This document shows, piece by piece, positions 8,213-17,082 of a stretch of DNA of 64,000 bases; within the stretch, counting starts at the first letter, position 1, and every line of letters starts with the position of its first letter. The stretch spans positions 787,477 through 851,476 of the forward strand of contig NZ_SSYB01000001.1 in assembly GCF_004917075.1 (NCBI RefSeq), in the 5' to 3' direction. Under the pieces are notes generated by a model. That model saw only the letters and a list, made by a program, of their open reading frames with translations. It ran no database searches and was not told the DNA's origin. Origin of the DNA: Geomonas edaphica (lineage in GTDB: Bacteria > Desulfobacterota > Desulfuromonadia > Geobacterales > Geobacteraceae). The position numbers and the translations under genes were made by a program.

Positions 8213-8932
8213 ATGTCAGCAAAAAGCATCTTCGTCACCGGCACCGATACCGGTGTGGGAAAAACCATCGCGTCAGCTACCATCGCCATGCTGCTCAGGA
8301 GGATGGGACATAGCGTCGGCGTGATGAAGCCGGTAACGAGCGGCTGCATAGAGCGGGACGGAAAGCTCATCTCCGAGGACGCCGAACTCCTCTGTTTCGG
8401 GGCTGACTTGCCGGTGACGCCGGACTGCACCCCTTACCTCCTCAGAGCGCCCCTCGCCCCTTCGGTCTCGGCTAGCCAGGACGGCGTCCGCATCAACTTC
8501 CAGGTGATCAAGGAGGCCTACGACCGGCTCGCCCAGAAGCACGAGTTCGTCATCGTCGAAGGGGCCGGCGGGCTCATGGTACCCCTCGCCGGTGGGCTTC
8601 TCGTCGCCGACCTCGCCCTGCACCTGGGGCTTCCCATCGTGGTGGTGGCACGCCCGAATCTCGGCACCATCAACCACACCCTGCTCACCACCTTCACCGC
8701 ACGCACCATGGGGCTGAAGGTGAAAGGAGTCATCGTGAACCGCTACCCGGACACCCCTGACCAGGCCGAGTCCTACGCGCCGCACATGATCGATTCCCTT
8801 TCCGGCTCGCAGCTACTCGGCCTCTTCCCGGACATCCAGGGAGCGGACGAGCGCGAGACGGTGACCCGCGTCACCGATCACCTGCTGCAGCAACCGGCAA
8901 CCGGGATCATGCTGCGCGAGATGTTTGACTAA
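8213..8932 (+). CDS. bioD: Dethiobiotin synthetase
   Basis: 239 residues. The P-loop is SIFVTGTDTGVGKTIASATI at the N terminus, with VMKPVTSGC and the later EGAGGLMVPL motif typical of BioD. It closes the ureido ring of 7,8-diaminopelargonate using ATP and CO2. It sits 22 bases after bioB with an AAGGAA ribosome site, so it is co-transcribed from the BirA-controlled promoter. Confidence 0.96.
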   Translation: MSAKSIFVTGTDTGVGKTIASATIAMLLRRMGHSVGVMKPVTSGCIERDGKLISEDAELLCFGADLPVTPDCTPYLLRAPLAPSVSASQDGVRINFQVIKEAYDRLAQKHEFVIVEGAGGLMVPLAGGLLVADLALHLGLPIVVVARPNLGTINHTLLTTFTARTMGLKVKGVIVNRYPDTPDQAESYAPHMIDSLSGSQLLGLFPDIQGADERETVTRVTDHLLQQPATGIMLREMFD

Positions 8933-8935
8933 CAA

Positions 8936-8956
8936 TTGGCAATCGACGATTGACAA
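8936..8956. repeat. Imperfect palindrome between bioD and its terminator
   Basis: TTGGCAATC-GAC-GATTGACAA is a 9-bp inverted repeat with one mismatch and a 3-base spacer. Similar AATTGAC/GTCAATT dyads end genes elsewhere in the window (29507-29532). The spacing is wrong for BirA. Confidence 0.4.
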
Positions 8957-8960
8957 CGAT

Positions 8961-9006
8961 GGCTCTGCCGCCGATACCTTGAACGGTGCGGCGGCAGAGC
9001 CTTTTT
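8961..9006 (+). terminator. Intrinsic terminator between bioD and bioA
   Basis: GGCTCTGCCGCCG pairs perfectly over 13 bp with CGGCGGCAGAGCC across a 15-base loop, followed by TTTTT. It ends one base before the bioA ribosome site AGGAGG (9008-9013). Confidence 0.85.
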
Positions 9007-9019
9007 CAGGAGGATGAAC

Positions 9020-10381
9020 GTGGTCGAACTGGATACGGAAACTCTCAGGCGCTACGACAGCGATTACCTTTGGCACCCCTTCACCCAGATGAGCGAGTGG
9101 GAGGGAGCGGAAAACATCATCATCACCAGGGGCGAGGGCTCCTACATCATCGACTCGGACGGCAACCGCTACCTGGACGGCGTGGCAGCCATCTGGACCA
9201 ACGTGCACGGCCACTGCAAAAAAGAGATCAACGACGCGATCAAGGAGCAGGTGGACCGGCTCGAGCACGCAACGCTCCTGGGCCTCTCCAACGACCGCGC
9301 GGCGCTACTCGCCAAGCGCCTGATCGATATCGCTCCTCCGGGGCTTGCCAAGGTGTTCTATTCCGATAATGGCTCCACCGCGGTGGAGATCGGCGTGAAG
9401 ATGGCATTCCAGTACCAGCAGCAGACCGGAAAGACGGAAAAGAAGAAGTTCATCCGCTTCGACAACGCCTACCACGGCGACACCGTCGGTTCCATGAGTG
9501 TCGGCGGCATCGCCATCTACCACGAGGTCTATGCGCCGCTCCTCTTCCCGACCATCATGGCCCCCTCCCCTTACTGCTACCGCTGCCCGCTCTCGCCGGA
9601 GGGGGACTGCACCAAGTGTGGCCTTCTCTGCCTTAAAGAGCTGGAGCGCCTCATGGAAAAGCACGCGCACGAGCTGGCGGGACTTGTCATCGAGCCGTCG
9701 GTTCAGGGCGCAGGCGGGATGATCGTGCAGCCTCCCGGTTTCGTGAAAGGGGTACGCGAGCTTTGCGACCGCTTCGACGTCCTCATGATCGCGGACGAGG
9801 TCGCCGTCGGCTTCGGGCGCACCGGCGCCATGTTCGCCTGTGGCAAGGAAGGGGTTACGCCGGACATCATGGCGATATCCAAGGGGATCTCGGCGGGGTA
9901 CCTGCCGCTTGCCGCGACACTCACCACCCGCAAGGTCTACGACGCCTTCTGGGGGGAGTACAGCGCGCTCAAGACCTTCTTCCACGGGCACACCTTCACC
10001 GGCAACCCGATCGCCTGCGCTGCGGCCCTCGCAAGCCTCGATATCTTCGAAAACGAGCGGCTCCTGGAGCAGCTTCCGGAAAAGATCGATTACATCCAGG
10101 ACCGTCTGCAGCGGCTCATGGAGCTCCCCCACGTGGGAGACGTGCGCCAGGAAGGGATGATCGGCGGAATCGAGTTGGTGCGGGACCGGCACACGCGCGA
10201 GCCGTACCCCTGGGAAGAGCGCGTCGGCGTGAGAGTCATCATGGAGGCGAGAAAGCACGGCCTCTTCCTGCGCCCCTTGGGCAACGTGATCGTCGTGTTC
10301 CCGCCCCTCTCCATCTCCATGGACGAACTCACCATCCTCATGGACGGCATCGAGGCCTCGATCCGCAGCGTGACCGAATAG
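9020..10381 (+). CDS. bioA: Adenosylmethionine-8-amino-7-oxononanoate aminotransferase
   Basis: 453 residues, class III PLP aminotransferase. The N terminus has DYLWHPFTQMSEW, the substrate-binding signature of BioA. IADEVAVGFGRTG holds the PLP aspartate, and AISKGISAGYLPL holds the Schiff-base lysine. It converts KAPA to DAPA with SAM as amino donor. I favour the GTG at 9020: AGGAGG ends six bases before it, but touches the ATG at 9014 directly. The gene follows a strong terminator hairpin, which may lower its expression relative to bioBD. Confidence 0.95.
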   Translation: MVELDTETLRRYDSDYLWHPFTQMSEWEGAENIIITRGEGSYIIDSDGNRYLDGVAAIWTNVHGHCKKEINDAIKEQVDRLEHATLLGLSNDRAALLAKRLIDIAPPGLAKVFYSDNGSTAVEIGVKMAFQYQQQTGKTEKKKFIRFDNAYHGDTVGSMSVGGIAIYHEVYAPLLFPTIMAPSPYCYRCPLSPEGDCTKCGLLCLKELERLMEKHAHELAGLVIEPSVQGAGGMIVQPPGFVKGVRELCDRFDVLMIADEVAVGFGRTGAMFACGKEGVTPDIMAISKGISAGYLPLAATLTTRKVYDAFWGEYSALKTFFHGHTFTGNPIACAAALASLDIFENERLLEQLPEKIDYIQDRLQRLMELPHVGDVRQEGMIGGIELVRDRHTREPYPWEERVGVRVIMEARKHGLFLRPLGNVIVVFPPLSISMDELTILMDGIEASIRSVTE

Positions 10382-10704
10382 CCTCCCGAAGCAGAGCCGG
10401 TTTGCAGCTTCACAGGTACTTTTCTACAGGGAAGGCAATCCAGAAAGCTCTGGCATCTCGCAATATCTTCCAGTAATATATGGTGCTTCGCCCTCCCCCC
10501 TCTCCCCCGGGAGAGGGGCGGGGGTGAGGGCGTAGCAATTGGCGACATGTTGCTGCCGGCAACGCCCTCAACCGGCCTGCGGCAACCCTCTCCCGTCTTC
10601 GCAGAGCGAAGCGCTACGGCGCGCAGGCCCAAAGGGAGAGGGAATGGTCATACAAACATCAATGGGATACAGAAGTTACCAGATCAACGCCGAAGGAGCA
10701 CTTC
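10382..10704. other. Gene-free stretch with G/C-rich intergenic repeats
   Basis: It contains a CCCCTCTCCC/GGGAGAGGGG inverted repeat (about 10487-10530) and a second, longer imperfect inverted pair (about 10585-10642) of the CCTCTCC...GGAGAGG type. No coding frame with a ribosome site is seen. The last 40 bases hold the leader of the TatD-radical SAM gene. Confidence 0.5.
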
Positions 10705-12081
10705 ATGGAACTGATCGACAGCCATTCGCACATATACGGCAGTGAGTACACGGAAGATTTCGAGGAGATGATGGCGCGCGCCAAAGAGGCGGGGGTCGAC
10801 ACCATCATGGCGGTCGGCGCCGATCTCGAGTCGAGCATCGCCGCCTGCGAACTCGCCAAGACGCGCGATAACATCTACTGCTCGGTCGGCATCCATCCCC
10901 ACGACGCCGAGGGGGTGACCGAGGCGGATTACCATACGGTGCGCGAGCTTGCCCTCAACAATCCGAAGGTGGTCGCCATCGGCGAGGTGGGGCTGGACTT
11001 CTTCCGGGACCGCTCGCCCCGCCCGGCACAGGAAGAGGTGTTCCGCCGCTTCATCAGGATGGCGCGCGAACTCTCGCTGCCGCTCATCATCCACGACCGG
11101 GATGCCCACGACCGGATCCTCGCCATCCTCAAGGAGGAAAAGGCGGAGGAGGTCGGCGGCGTGCTGCACTGCTTCTCCGGCGACCTGGACATGGCCCGGA
11201 CCTGCATCGACCTGAACTTCATGATCTCGATCCCCGGGACCATCACCTACCCCTCCAACGAGGCGCTCAGGGAGGTGGTACGCGGCGTGAAGATCGAAAA
11301 ACTGATGGTGGAGACGGACGCTCCCTACCTGACGCCGGTGCCGCACCGCGGCAAGCGTAACGAGCCCGCTTTCGTACGCTACGCGGCAGAGAAAGTCGCA
11401 GAACTGAAGGGGCTCTCGCCGGACGACGTCGGGCGCATCACCTCCTTCAACACGCGCAGACTCTTCCGCATCGAGCAGGCGACTCAGGAAGACACCATCG
11501 CCTACAAGATACGCAATTCGCTATACCTGAACATCACCAACCGCTGCTCGAACCGCTGCACCTTCTGCCCCAAATTCGAGGAACTCTCGGTCAAGGGGCA
11601 CGAGCTGAAACTCTCCCACGAACCGAATTACGCCGAGGTGATCGCGGCTGTCGACGCCGCTTCGGATTTTAACGAGGTGGTGTTCTGCGGCTTCGGCGAG
11701 CCGCTCATCAGGCTGGATCTTGTGAAGGAAGTGGCGGCCGAGTTGAAGCGGCGCGGGCTGAAGGTGAGGATCAACACGGACGGGCAGGCGAACCTCGTGC
11801 ACGGCAGGAACGTATTGCCCGAACTCTCCGGGCTCGTCGACGCGCTTTCGGTAAGCCTGAACGCGTCCGACGCCAAGGAGTACGAGAGGCTCTGCAATAC
11901 CCCGTTCGGAGGGGGCGGTTTTCAGGGGGTGTGCGATTTTCTGCGCGAGGCGCCGCGGCACGTGCCACAGGTGACGGCAAGCGTGGTCACGGTACCCGGG
12001 GTGGACGTGGAGAAGGTGCGTGAGCTCGCGCTGTCACTCGGGGTCGAGTTCCGCGAGCGCGAGTTTGAAGAGGTTGGCTAA
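10705..12081 (+). CDS. TatD-family metal nuclease fused to a radical SAM domain
   Basis: 458 residues. Residues 1-256 are a complete TatD hydrolase: IDSHSHIY metal site, VGIHPHD, AIGEVGLDFF, LIIHDRDAHD, LHCFSG and ETDAPYLTPVPHRGK. Residues 265-458 are a short radical SAM domain with NRCSNRCTFCPKF (CX3CX2C near residue 278) and FCGFGEPLIRLD, as in the TatD-associated radical SAM family. In most genomes these are separate neighbouring genes. TatD proteins are 3'-5' DNases or deacylase-like hydrolases; the substrate of the radical SAM part is unknown. It overlaps the convergent kinase gene by four bases. Confidence 0.9.
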   Translation: MELIDSHSHIYGSEYTEDFEEMMARAKEAGVDTIMAVGADLESSIAACELAKTRDNIYCSVGIHPHDAEGVTEADYHTVRELALNNPKVVAIGEVGLDFFRDRSPRPAQEEVFRRFIRMARELSLPLIIHDRDAHDRILAILKEEKAEEVGGVLHCFSGDLDMARTCIDLNFMISIPGTITYPSNEALREVVRGVKIEKLMVETDAPYLTPVPHRGKRNEPAFVRYAAEKVAELKGLSPDDVGRITSFNTRRLFRIEQATQEDTIAYKIRNSLYLNITNRCSNRCTFCPKFEELSVKGHELKLSHEPNYAEVIAAVDAASDFNEVVFCGFGEPLIRLDLVKEVAAELKRRGLKVRINTDGQANLVHGRNVLPELSGLVDALSVSLNASDAKEYERLCNTPFGGGGFQGVCDFLREAPRHVPQVTASVVTVPGVDVEKVRELALSLGVEFREREFEEVG

Positions 12082-14153
12082 GGGGCGTCACCCGGCGGGA
12101 TGGTGAAGAAGAAGGTGGCTCCCTCGCCGGGCTTACCCTCGCCCCACACCGTCCCCCCCATACGTTCGATCATGCGCCGCACCATGGATAGACCCAGGCC
12201 GTGCCCGGCGAAGTCGGAGCCGTGGTGCAGCCGCTGGAAAGGCAGGAAGAGCTTGTTCGCCTGCGACATGTCGAACCCTACCCCGTTGTCCTTCACGTAA
12301 CAGATCCCGTCGCGCCTGCCGAAGGAGATGACCGTTTCCGGCTTTCCGGCGCTGTACTTCCAGGCGTTCCCCAGGAGGTTCTCCATCACGCTGGCGAGGA
12401 GTTTCTCGTCGCCGTTCACCTGCACCCCTTCCTCTATCTCGACGCGTACGGTGCGTTTCACATCGGTAACTCTCAACTCCCCCACGATACGCTGCGCCAT
12501 CGCACTCAGATCGACGCCGATCTCCTTGATGGGAGCAATACGCGCCTCGGATATGTCGAGCATCCGGTCGAGCGTCGCCTCCATCCGCTCGCCGCCGCCG
12601 ATGATGTTCGACAGGTACTCGCGCGCCGTCGCGTCCAGCCGCTCCCCGTAACCGTCGAGGAGCAGTTCTCCGTACCCGTAGATCACCCTGAGCGGGGTGC
12701 GCAGGTCGTGCGACACCGAGTCGTACAGAAACTCGAGCTCGGCGTAGGCCTGACTCAGCTCGGCGGTCCTCTCGGAGACGCGCCGCTCCAACTGTTCCGA
12801 CGCCTTTCTCAGCTGATCTGAAAGCTTGCGCTCGTTGGCAAGACGCATGGCGTTGCGGATGGCTACCCCGATCACCGGCGCGATCCCCTGGATCAGGTTC
12901 AGGTCGCTTTGCAGCAGTCCCCCGTCACGATTCGCGTCGTCAACGGCAAGGACACCCAGGGCTTCGCCTTCGCAGACGATCGGTACGCAGATGAAAGAGT
13001 GCACCCCTAGGGCCACGAAGAGGGAGAAATTCTCGGGAATCGCCTGGCCCCTTACGTCGTCTATGTTGTCGACAAGCAACGGCTTTTGGGCCCGAAAACA
13101 GCTAACCATGACCCCAGGTGCGGCGGAGTAGTCGAGCGGGAGCTCGATACGGCGGATCTTCTCTTCATCATCGGGGGAGAGCCCGAAACAGCCACGCAGC
13201 AAAAGTGCATTTTTTTCCAGGTCTGAAAGCATCATGATACCGCGCCCGTAGCCGAGCCGTTTGTGCAGCACCTGGTTCACGCTGGCGAGGATGTCCTCCA
13301 GTTCAGTCCGCGTCGAGATCACCTTGCCGATCTCGTTAATGGTGAGCGCGCTGTCGCAGTTCTCCTGGACCTGGGCAAGCAGCTTTTCGCTGGAGTTACG
13401 CATGCTGGTGAGCGAGGCAAGAAGGTCCTTGCGCTCGACACGGTTGCCGAGCAAGGCGAGCAGCAGGTAGAACACAAGGCTGCAGATGAGGACCGGCTCC
13501 AGCAGGAAATGGCCCAAAAAGAAGGTGGAGACGCAGAGAACGAGCAGGACGACGAAGGTGATGCGCCGTGCGAGCAACAGGCGCGCAGTCAATGAGGGGC
13601 GCCAACGGATCAGGTACCGGCAGACCTCGCCGCCGTCGAAGACGCACTCGGTATGCTCGATCTCAGGGAAGTCATGACCGAAAAGGAGGAAGGCCGCCTC
13701 GAAAAACCCCATCCTGTTCTCGCACTGGTTCGGATTCTCCCGCACCCCCTCGTTAAAGGTGACGTTGACCTCGATCTCACGGGAACCGGTCCTGCGGTGC
13801 GTACAGCGGGAAGAGCGGGTGAACCTGGGGGCGACCTTGCTGATGAAGTGAAGGATGTACTCGGGACCCACCATGCCTAGCATGAAGGATCGAAGCGGCC
13901 CAAGGGCCTCGGGAGAGGCGGCGTAGCGGCCTGCCTCACGGGCTATGCCGCGCCCGCCGGTCAGTTGCACCAGCCTGTCGTGAAACCGGTCCACCTGTCG
14001 CTGCGTGAACCAATGACCCGGGTCGGCCACCTCGTGCGGTTTCATCCCGGCGTGAGCCAGTAGCGCCGCCGTGTCGATATGGGGGTATTTCTGCCTGAGG
14101 AGCTTCAGGTAGGAGTCGAAAATGCGGCTGTTGTATAGCGGGGTATCGTGCAA
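12078..14153 (-). CDS. Membrane sensor histidine kinase (novel N-terminal module, GAF, HisKA, HATPase)
   Basis: 691 residues. Residues 1-190 form a sensor module, also present in the HD-GYP protein at 19178, with EVADPGHWFTQRQV, IAREAGRYAASPEALG and a closing HTECVFDGGEVCRYLI resembling the V4R (4-vinyl reductase-like) Cys motif. Two membrane segments follow (about 195-240), then a coiled coil, a GAF domain (280-430), HisKA with His482 in YDSVSHDLRTPLRV, and HATPase with NLLGNAWKYS, DNGVGFD and GHGLGLS. There is no receiver domain and no adjacent response regulator. The start is a TTG that aligns with the ATG of the paralogue. Confidence 0.88.
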   Translation of the reverse strand: MHDTPLYNSRIFDSYLKLLRQKYPHIDTAALLAHAGMKPHEVADPGHWFTQRQVDRFHDRLVQLTGGRGIAREAGRYAASPEALGPLRSFMLGMVGPEYILHFISKVAPRFTRSSRCTHRRTGSREIEVNVTFNEGVRENPNQCENRMGFFEAAFLLFGHDFPEIEHTECVFDGGEVCRYLIRWRPSLTARLLLARRITFVVLLVLCVSTFFLGHFLLEPVLICSLVFYLLLALLGNRVERKDLLASLTSMRNSSEKLLAQVQENCDSALTINEIGKVISTRTELEDILASVNQVLHKRLGYGRGIMMLSDLEKNALLLRGCFGLSPDDEEKIRRIELPLDYSAAPGVMVSCFRAQKPLLVDNIDDVRGQAIPENFSLFVALGVHSFICVPIVCEGEALGVLAVDDANRDGGLLQSDLNLIQGIAPVIGVAIRNAMRLANERKLSDQLRKASEQLERRVSERTAELSQAYAELEFLYDSVSHDLRTPLRVIYGYGELLLDGYGERLDATAREYLSNIIGGGERMEATLDRMLDISEARIAPIKEIGVDLSAMAQRIVGELRVTDVKRTVRVEIEEGVQVNGDEKLLASVMENLLGNAWKYSAGKPETVISFGRRDGICYVKDNGVGFDMSQANKLFLPFQRLHHGSDFAGHGLGLSMVRRMIERMGGTVWGEGKPGEGATFFFTIPPGDAP

Positions 14154-14713
14154 CGCTGGATTCCATGCCCTTGTAACGCTTCAACGGAGCGTGGAGTTTA
14201 CCGGCTAAATGCGCGGGAATCAATCAAATTATTTCTCACGAGACTCATGGCGGGTATCGCACCGTCAGCCGGCACCGTGGGCGCCCTGAGACAAAGGTTC
14301 TTTTAATCAGTCATGACTCAGGCGCGACAAATTCGTTTTTTGTGAGCCAGTGCAAGGACAATGTAGTGTTGTCGTCCCATCCTTCCTGGTATTCAGCACA
14401 CAAAACTGTGATATATGTGATTTAAAATACTGACTTTATGTATGAGGTCCATAATATTAACATAGCCCAAAATGCAGCAAGCCTTACCAACTTTCGCCAG
14501 TGAGTATTCCGTATGGCGGTGTTGACTGAAGTCGAAGAAACCGGTAATTATCAAGATGTAATGTCCGCCGCTGATGGGGCGCTTGTGCCCTTTTGATAGA
14601 AAGACAGCGTGCGGACCTTGGCGCAGAACGTGCATTTTTTTGATGTGATTCCGGGCGCGGTCGATATGCCTGCCGCCTGTGAAACACAACTTTGAAACCG
14701 GAGTGACTGAAAC
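14154..14713. other. 560-bp gap between divergent kinase and cyclase genes
   Basis: It must hold promoters for both genes. It contains a GCGCCCTGAG/CTCAGGCGC hairpin at 14281-14325 and an AT-rich core (14390-14460). I see no convincing sigma-54 site, riboswitch or coding frame. Open frames across it lack ribosome sites and overlap the cyclase gene. Confidence 0.4.
14281..14325. repeat. Hairpin with CTGAGACAAA motif upstream of the kinase gene
   Basis: GCGCCCTGAG pairs with CTCAGGCGC (one bulged C). The loop begins ACAAAGG and contains TTTTAATCAG. A related CTGAGACAAAAGG...TTTTATCAG element occurs at 56022-56044 upstream of the cold-shock gene, so this may be a dispersed element or a shared regulatory site. 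Confidence 0.45.
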
Positions 14714-16855
14714 GTGGCGCAGCAAACGGCTGACATACCACTTCACGACCTGCTGGTGCAGCTGAAGGAGCTTCCCTCCCTCGCGCACTACAGCCTTACC
14801 CTGTACCGCAGGCGTAACGGCGCCGTCGCGTCCTGTCACCAGTTCGAAACCTGCTCCACCATCGTCGAAGACCCTCTCTGCCGCGATGTATCCCGCCAGT
14901 TTTTCGAAGAAAACATGGACGTCTTCTTCGAGGAGGGAACTCCGTCGGTGTGCCGCTACGGCGGCGGCTTCCTCGGATTCCTCATCCCCTTCGGCGTGGG
15001 CGGCGACGATTGCTGCCTCGTAGGCGACGGGGTGCGCGACGAGTCCATCGACCTGTGGCAGCTTGCCGCCCTTTCCCGCACCGAAGGCGGCGGAGATGCC
15101 TTTTCACTGCTCCCCTACGTGGAATCGCTTCACACGGCACGCTACGAGGAGGTGGAGGAAATAGCCCAGGAGGTGGGGCGCGCCATCGAGCAATACCGTT
15201 TCCCGACGGTAAGCACTCCCCTCCCCCAGAACGCCGCCGCTCTCTGCGAGTCGGTCACCGACCAGCGCCTGCAGGCCGTTTCCCAGGCGCTCGAGCGTAT
15301 CGACCGATGTACCTCGGTCACCGCCTGCGTCGCCATCGGCTGCGAGACCATAGCCACCGAGTTCGAGGTCCCGCGCATCGCCGTTGCGCTCCCCGACGCC
15401 GAGGGTAAATCCTACCCGGTGACCGGGGTGTGGGGGATGCCAGACGAGATCGGGGTCGTGTCGGCCGAGGCCCTGCACCTGTTCCTCGCGCCTGCCAAGG
15501 GGGGTAAAGCGGTTCCCTGCGACGCCAAGATGCGCGCCGCCCTCCCCGGGCTCAACACCGCCATGTGCGCCTTCTTCCCTCTCAAGTCACAAGGGGAGCG
15601 GTTGGGCTTTTTGGCGCTGCCGGAGAGCGATATCCCGCAGAACTCGACCCTGCTCATCAACATGCTGACCGGTGCCATGGCCGCCAAGATGTCTTGGATC
15701 GTGAGGGACGCGGAGCGCTCAAAGGAAAACGCCCTCTCAGAGCGCCTCATGTCGCTCACCGACACGCTGCTGCAGATCGACAGCAAGGAGCAGCTGTACG
15801 AGGCAATCATGAAGATCGCGTCCGACCTGATCGAGGCGACCCAAGGATCCATCATGCTGATCGACAAGGACGGCGAGGGAATGCACATCGTCTTCACGCT
15901 CGGCATGACGCTCAACATCGCCCGCTGTCTGCAGTTGAAGGTCGGCAAGGGGATCGCCGGCATGGTGGCGAAGACCGGGCAGCCCCTCCTGGTGAACGAC
16001 GTGGAGAAGGACAGCCGCGTCGCCATGGCAAACCGGCTCCGCTTCAAGTCCAAATCGCTTATCTGCCTTCCACTCAAGCTAAAAGACAAGGTGATCGGGG
16101 TCTTGAACCTCTCGGACAAGAAGAACCTCCGACCCTTCACCAATGCGGACCTGCAGCTCCTCACCTCGTTCGCGAACTTAGCCTCGCTCATGATCGAGCG
16201 CACCGAGGTGCTCGAGGAGTCCGAACGTTTCGAACAGCTCTCGGTCACCGACGCCCTCACCGGACTTTACAACCGCCGCTTCCTGAAAAGCAGGCTCGAA
16301 GAGGAATTAAACCGCAGCACGCGCCACAGCCTGAACCTCACCATCATCTTCATCGACCTCGACTTCTTCAAGAGCTACAACGACCTCTGCGGGCACCTGG
16401 CAGGGGACGAGGCGTTGAAGATTACCGCGGACATCATCAAGGAATCGTTGCGCGAGATGGATATCGTCGCGCGTTACGGCGGTGAGGAGTTCTGCGCCGT
16501 CCTACCGGGGACCTCGAAAAGCGAGGCACTCATCGTCGCCGAGAGGATCCGTACCGAGATCGAAAACAAGCGCTTCCCCGGCGAGAGCGACATTCCGCTG
16601 CGGCGCCTGACGGCAAGCCTCGGCGTCGCCTCCTTCCCCGAGGACGGCAGAACCTTCCACGATCTCGTGCACGCCTCCGACGTCGCGCTGTACGAGGCGA
16701 AGGCCCGGGGCAGAAACCGCACCGTCGCGGCGCGAAGCTCGGTATCCCAGCAAGAGAAAAGTGTCGATGTGGAGCCGCGCCAGGCCTCGTCTTCCCTCGC
16801 GAAAACCCTCGATTTCAACGCCTACCTGGAGGCATCGCTGCAGTCCAAAGCATGA
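14714..16855 (+). CDS. GAF-GGDEF diguanylate cyclase
   Basis: 713 residues, no membrane segment. An unassigned N-terminal region (1-190) precedes a GAF-like region (195-335), a clear GAF domain (350-500, SIMLIDKDGEGMHIVFTLG, KSLICLPLKLKDKVIGVLNL) and a GGDEF domain (510-680). The active-site motif is GGEEF at residues 589-593. The inhibitory I-site REMD at 580-583, five residues upstream, is intact. It should make c-di-GMP from two GTP with product feedback. The start is GTG with GGAG eleven bases upstream. It lies in a locus with a PilZ effector and an HD-GYP phosphodiesterase. Confidence 0.92.
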   Translation: MAQQTADIPLHDLLVQLKELPSLAHYSLTLYRRRNGAVASCHQFETCSTIVEDPLCRDVSRQFFEENMDVFFEEGTPSVCRYGGGFLGFLIPFGVGGDDCCLVGDGVRDESIDLWQLAALSRTEGGGDAFSLLPYVESLHTARYEEVEEIAQEVGRAIEQYRFPTVSTPLPQNAAALCESVTDQRLQAVSQALERIDRCTSVTACVAIGCETIATEFEVPRIAVALPDAEGKSYPVTGVWGMPDEIGVVSAEALHLFLAPAKGGKAVPCDAKMRAALPGLNTAMCAFFPLKSQGERLGFLALPESDIPQNSTLLINMLTGAMAAKMSWIVRDAERSKENALSERLMSLTDTLLQIDSKEQLYEAIMKIASDLIEATQGSIMLIDKDGEGMHIVFTLGMTLNIARCLQLKVGKGIAGMVAKTGQPLLVNDVEKDSRVAMANRLRFKSKSLICLPLKLKDKVIGVLNLSDKKNLRPFTNADLQLLTSFANLASLMIERTEVLEESERFEQLSVTDALTGLYNRRFLKSRLEEELNRSTRHSLNLTIIFIDLDFFKSYNDLCGHLAGDEALKITADIIKESLREMDIVARYGGEEFCAVLPGTSKSEALIVAERIRTEIENKRFPGESDIPLRRLTASLGVASFPEDGRTFHDLVHASDVALYEAKARGRNRTVAARSSVSQQEKSVDVEPRQASSSLAKTLDFNAYLEASLQSKA

Positions 16856-17082
16856 CGTCCCCTTCAGCCAAACGCTTAACGTCGTTCCCTCCTGATAGAA
16901 CCTCTGCTACTGCTGTATTTTTGTTGCATCACACGGCGTTTTATTAGTGAAAATGTGTACGAATCGTGCTAATAATCACATCGCGCTTCGGAAGCATGCT
17001 TTGCGCTCTGCTGACAGCCGTCGGTCACGGTTAAATTCGGCAGTACAGCCTTTGCTTTCTCCTGTCGCCATGTGAGGTACTG

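Noticed and set aside
8936..8956. Second BirA operator before bioA
   Set aside because: The half-sites are similar, but the spacer is 3 bases rather than about 14, and similar AATTGAC dyads occur at an unrelated gene end (29507).
14154..14713. c-di-GMP (GEMM) riboswitch upstream of the cyclase
   Set aside because: The conserved GEMM core could not be recognised by eye; a covariance search would be needed to be sure.
14393..14839. 148-codon minus-strand open frame in the kinase-cyclase gap
   Set aside because: It overlaps the start of the cyclase gene, has no ribosome site and its composition is unlike the neighbouring proteins.
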